DNA of 5,952 bases from Bacteroidota bacterium. GTDB lineage: Bacteria; Bacteroidota; Rhodothermia; Balneolales; Balneolaceae. The stretch spans positions 1 to 5,952 of the forward strand of contig JAGXIS010000106.1 of the NCBI GenBank assembly GCA_024635465.1, given 5' to 3'. Position 1 is the stretch's first letter, and each line of letters starts with the position of its first letter. This document shows, in pieces, positions 5,907-5,952 of this stretch. A program made the translations under genes and the position numbers. The notes under the pieces were generated by a model that saw only the letters and a program-made list of their open reading frames with translations, was not told where the DNA came from and did no database searches.

Positions 5907-5916
5907 CAAAAGATCA

Positions 5917-5952
5917 CTATTTAATTCTTTTTGTTTTCACCTGCACGAGATA
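5917..5952 (-). CDS. Possible C-terminal tail of an upstream gene, cut by window edge
   Basis: Read on the minus strand from the right edge, one frame gives 11 codons (YLVQVKTKRIK) and then TAG at 5919-5917, about 100 bases before the deiminase start. A second frame gives SRAGENKKN and then TAA at 5923-5921 and cannot be excluded. The basic, lysine-rich ending looks like a protein tail, and genes in this window are packed tightly, so a co-directional upstream gene is plausible. With so little sequence neither frame nor function can be established. Confidence 0.2.
   Translation of the reverse strand, partial: YLVQVKTKRIK

Noticed and set aside
1..5952. Mobile element, CRISPR array, phage or defence system
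   Set aside because: No transposase or integrase motifs, no regularly spaced repeats and no toxin-antitoxin-like gene pair are visible. Gene content looks like a stable chromosomal core.

Overview
The window is a compact, AT-rich stretch of bacterial chromosome with ordinary, mostly conserved genes. There are six supported coding regions, two of them (the outermost) cut by the window edges or nearly so. Apart from the secreted-protein gene, start codons lack a Shine-Dalgarno sequence and are preceded by A/T-rich bases. The PdxA N-terminus reads GDYNGIGPE instead of the common GDPAGIGPE, and ftsE has no ftsX beside it. Together with low GC content and a TAnnTTTG-like promoter box, these traits suggest the Bacteroidota/Balneolota side of the FCB group. 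That placement is inference from style, not from a marker gene.

Left part (1-1134, minus strand): the first 378 codons of gatB, the tRNA-dependent amidotransferase B subunit, running off the left edge. A 170-base divergent intergenic region (1135-1304) separates it from a rightward cluster. That cluster is pdxA (1305-2303, vitamin B6 synthesis), a class I SAM-dependent methyltransferase of unknown substrate (2313-3089) and ftsE (3086-3766, the ATPase of the divisome FtsEX complex). Gaps of 9 and -4 bases make these three a likely operon, with the methyltransferase and ftsE translationally coupled through an ATGA overlap.

Middle (3882-4679, plus strand): after about 115 bases comes a gene for an exported protein of unknown function. 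Its mature part is two diverged copies of one roughly 110-residue alpha/beta unit. It is the least familiar gene here and the best candidate for something undescribed.

Right part (4740-5816, minus strand): an agmatine deiminase family enzyme, convergent with the exported-protein gene across 60 bases, with a candidate promoter and a 7-bp hairpin upstream. The last 36 bases may hold the 3' end of another minus-strand gene.

Apart from the operon, the genes do not form an obvious pathway: translation fidelity, cofactor synthesis, cell division and polyamine or arginine-derived nitrogen metabolism sit side by side as housekeeping functions. I see no mobile element, CRISPR array, tRNA, rRNA or phage signature, and no convincing new multi-gene system.
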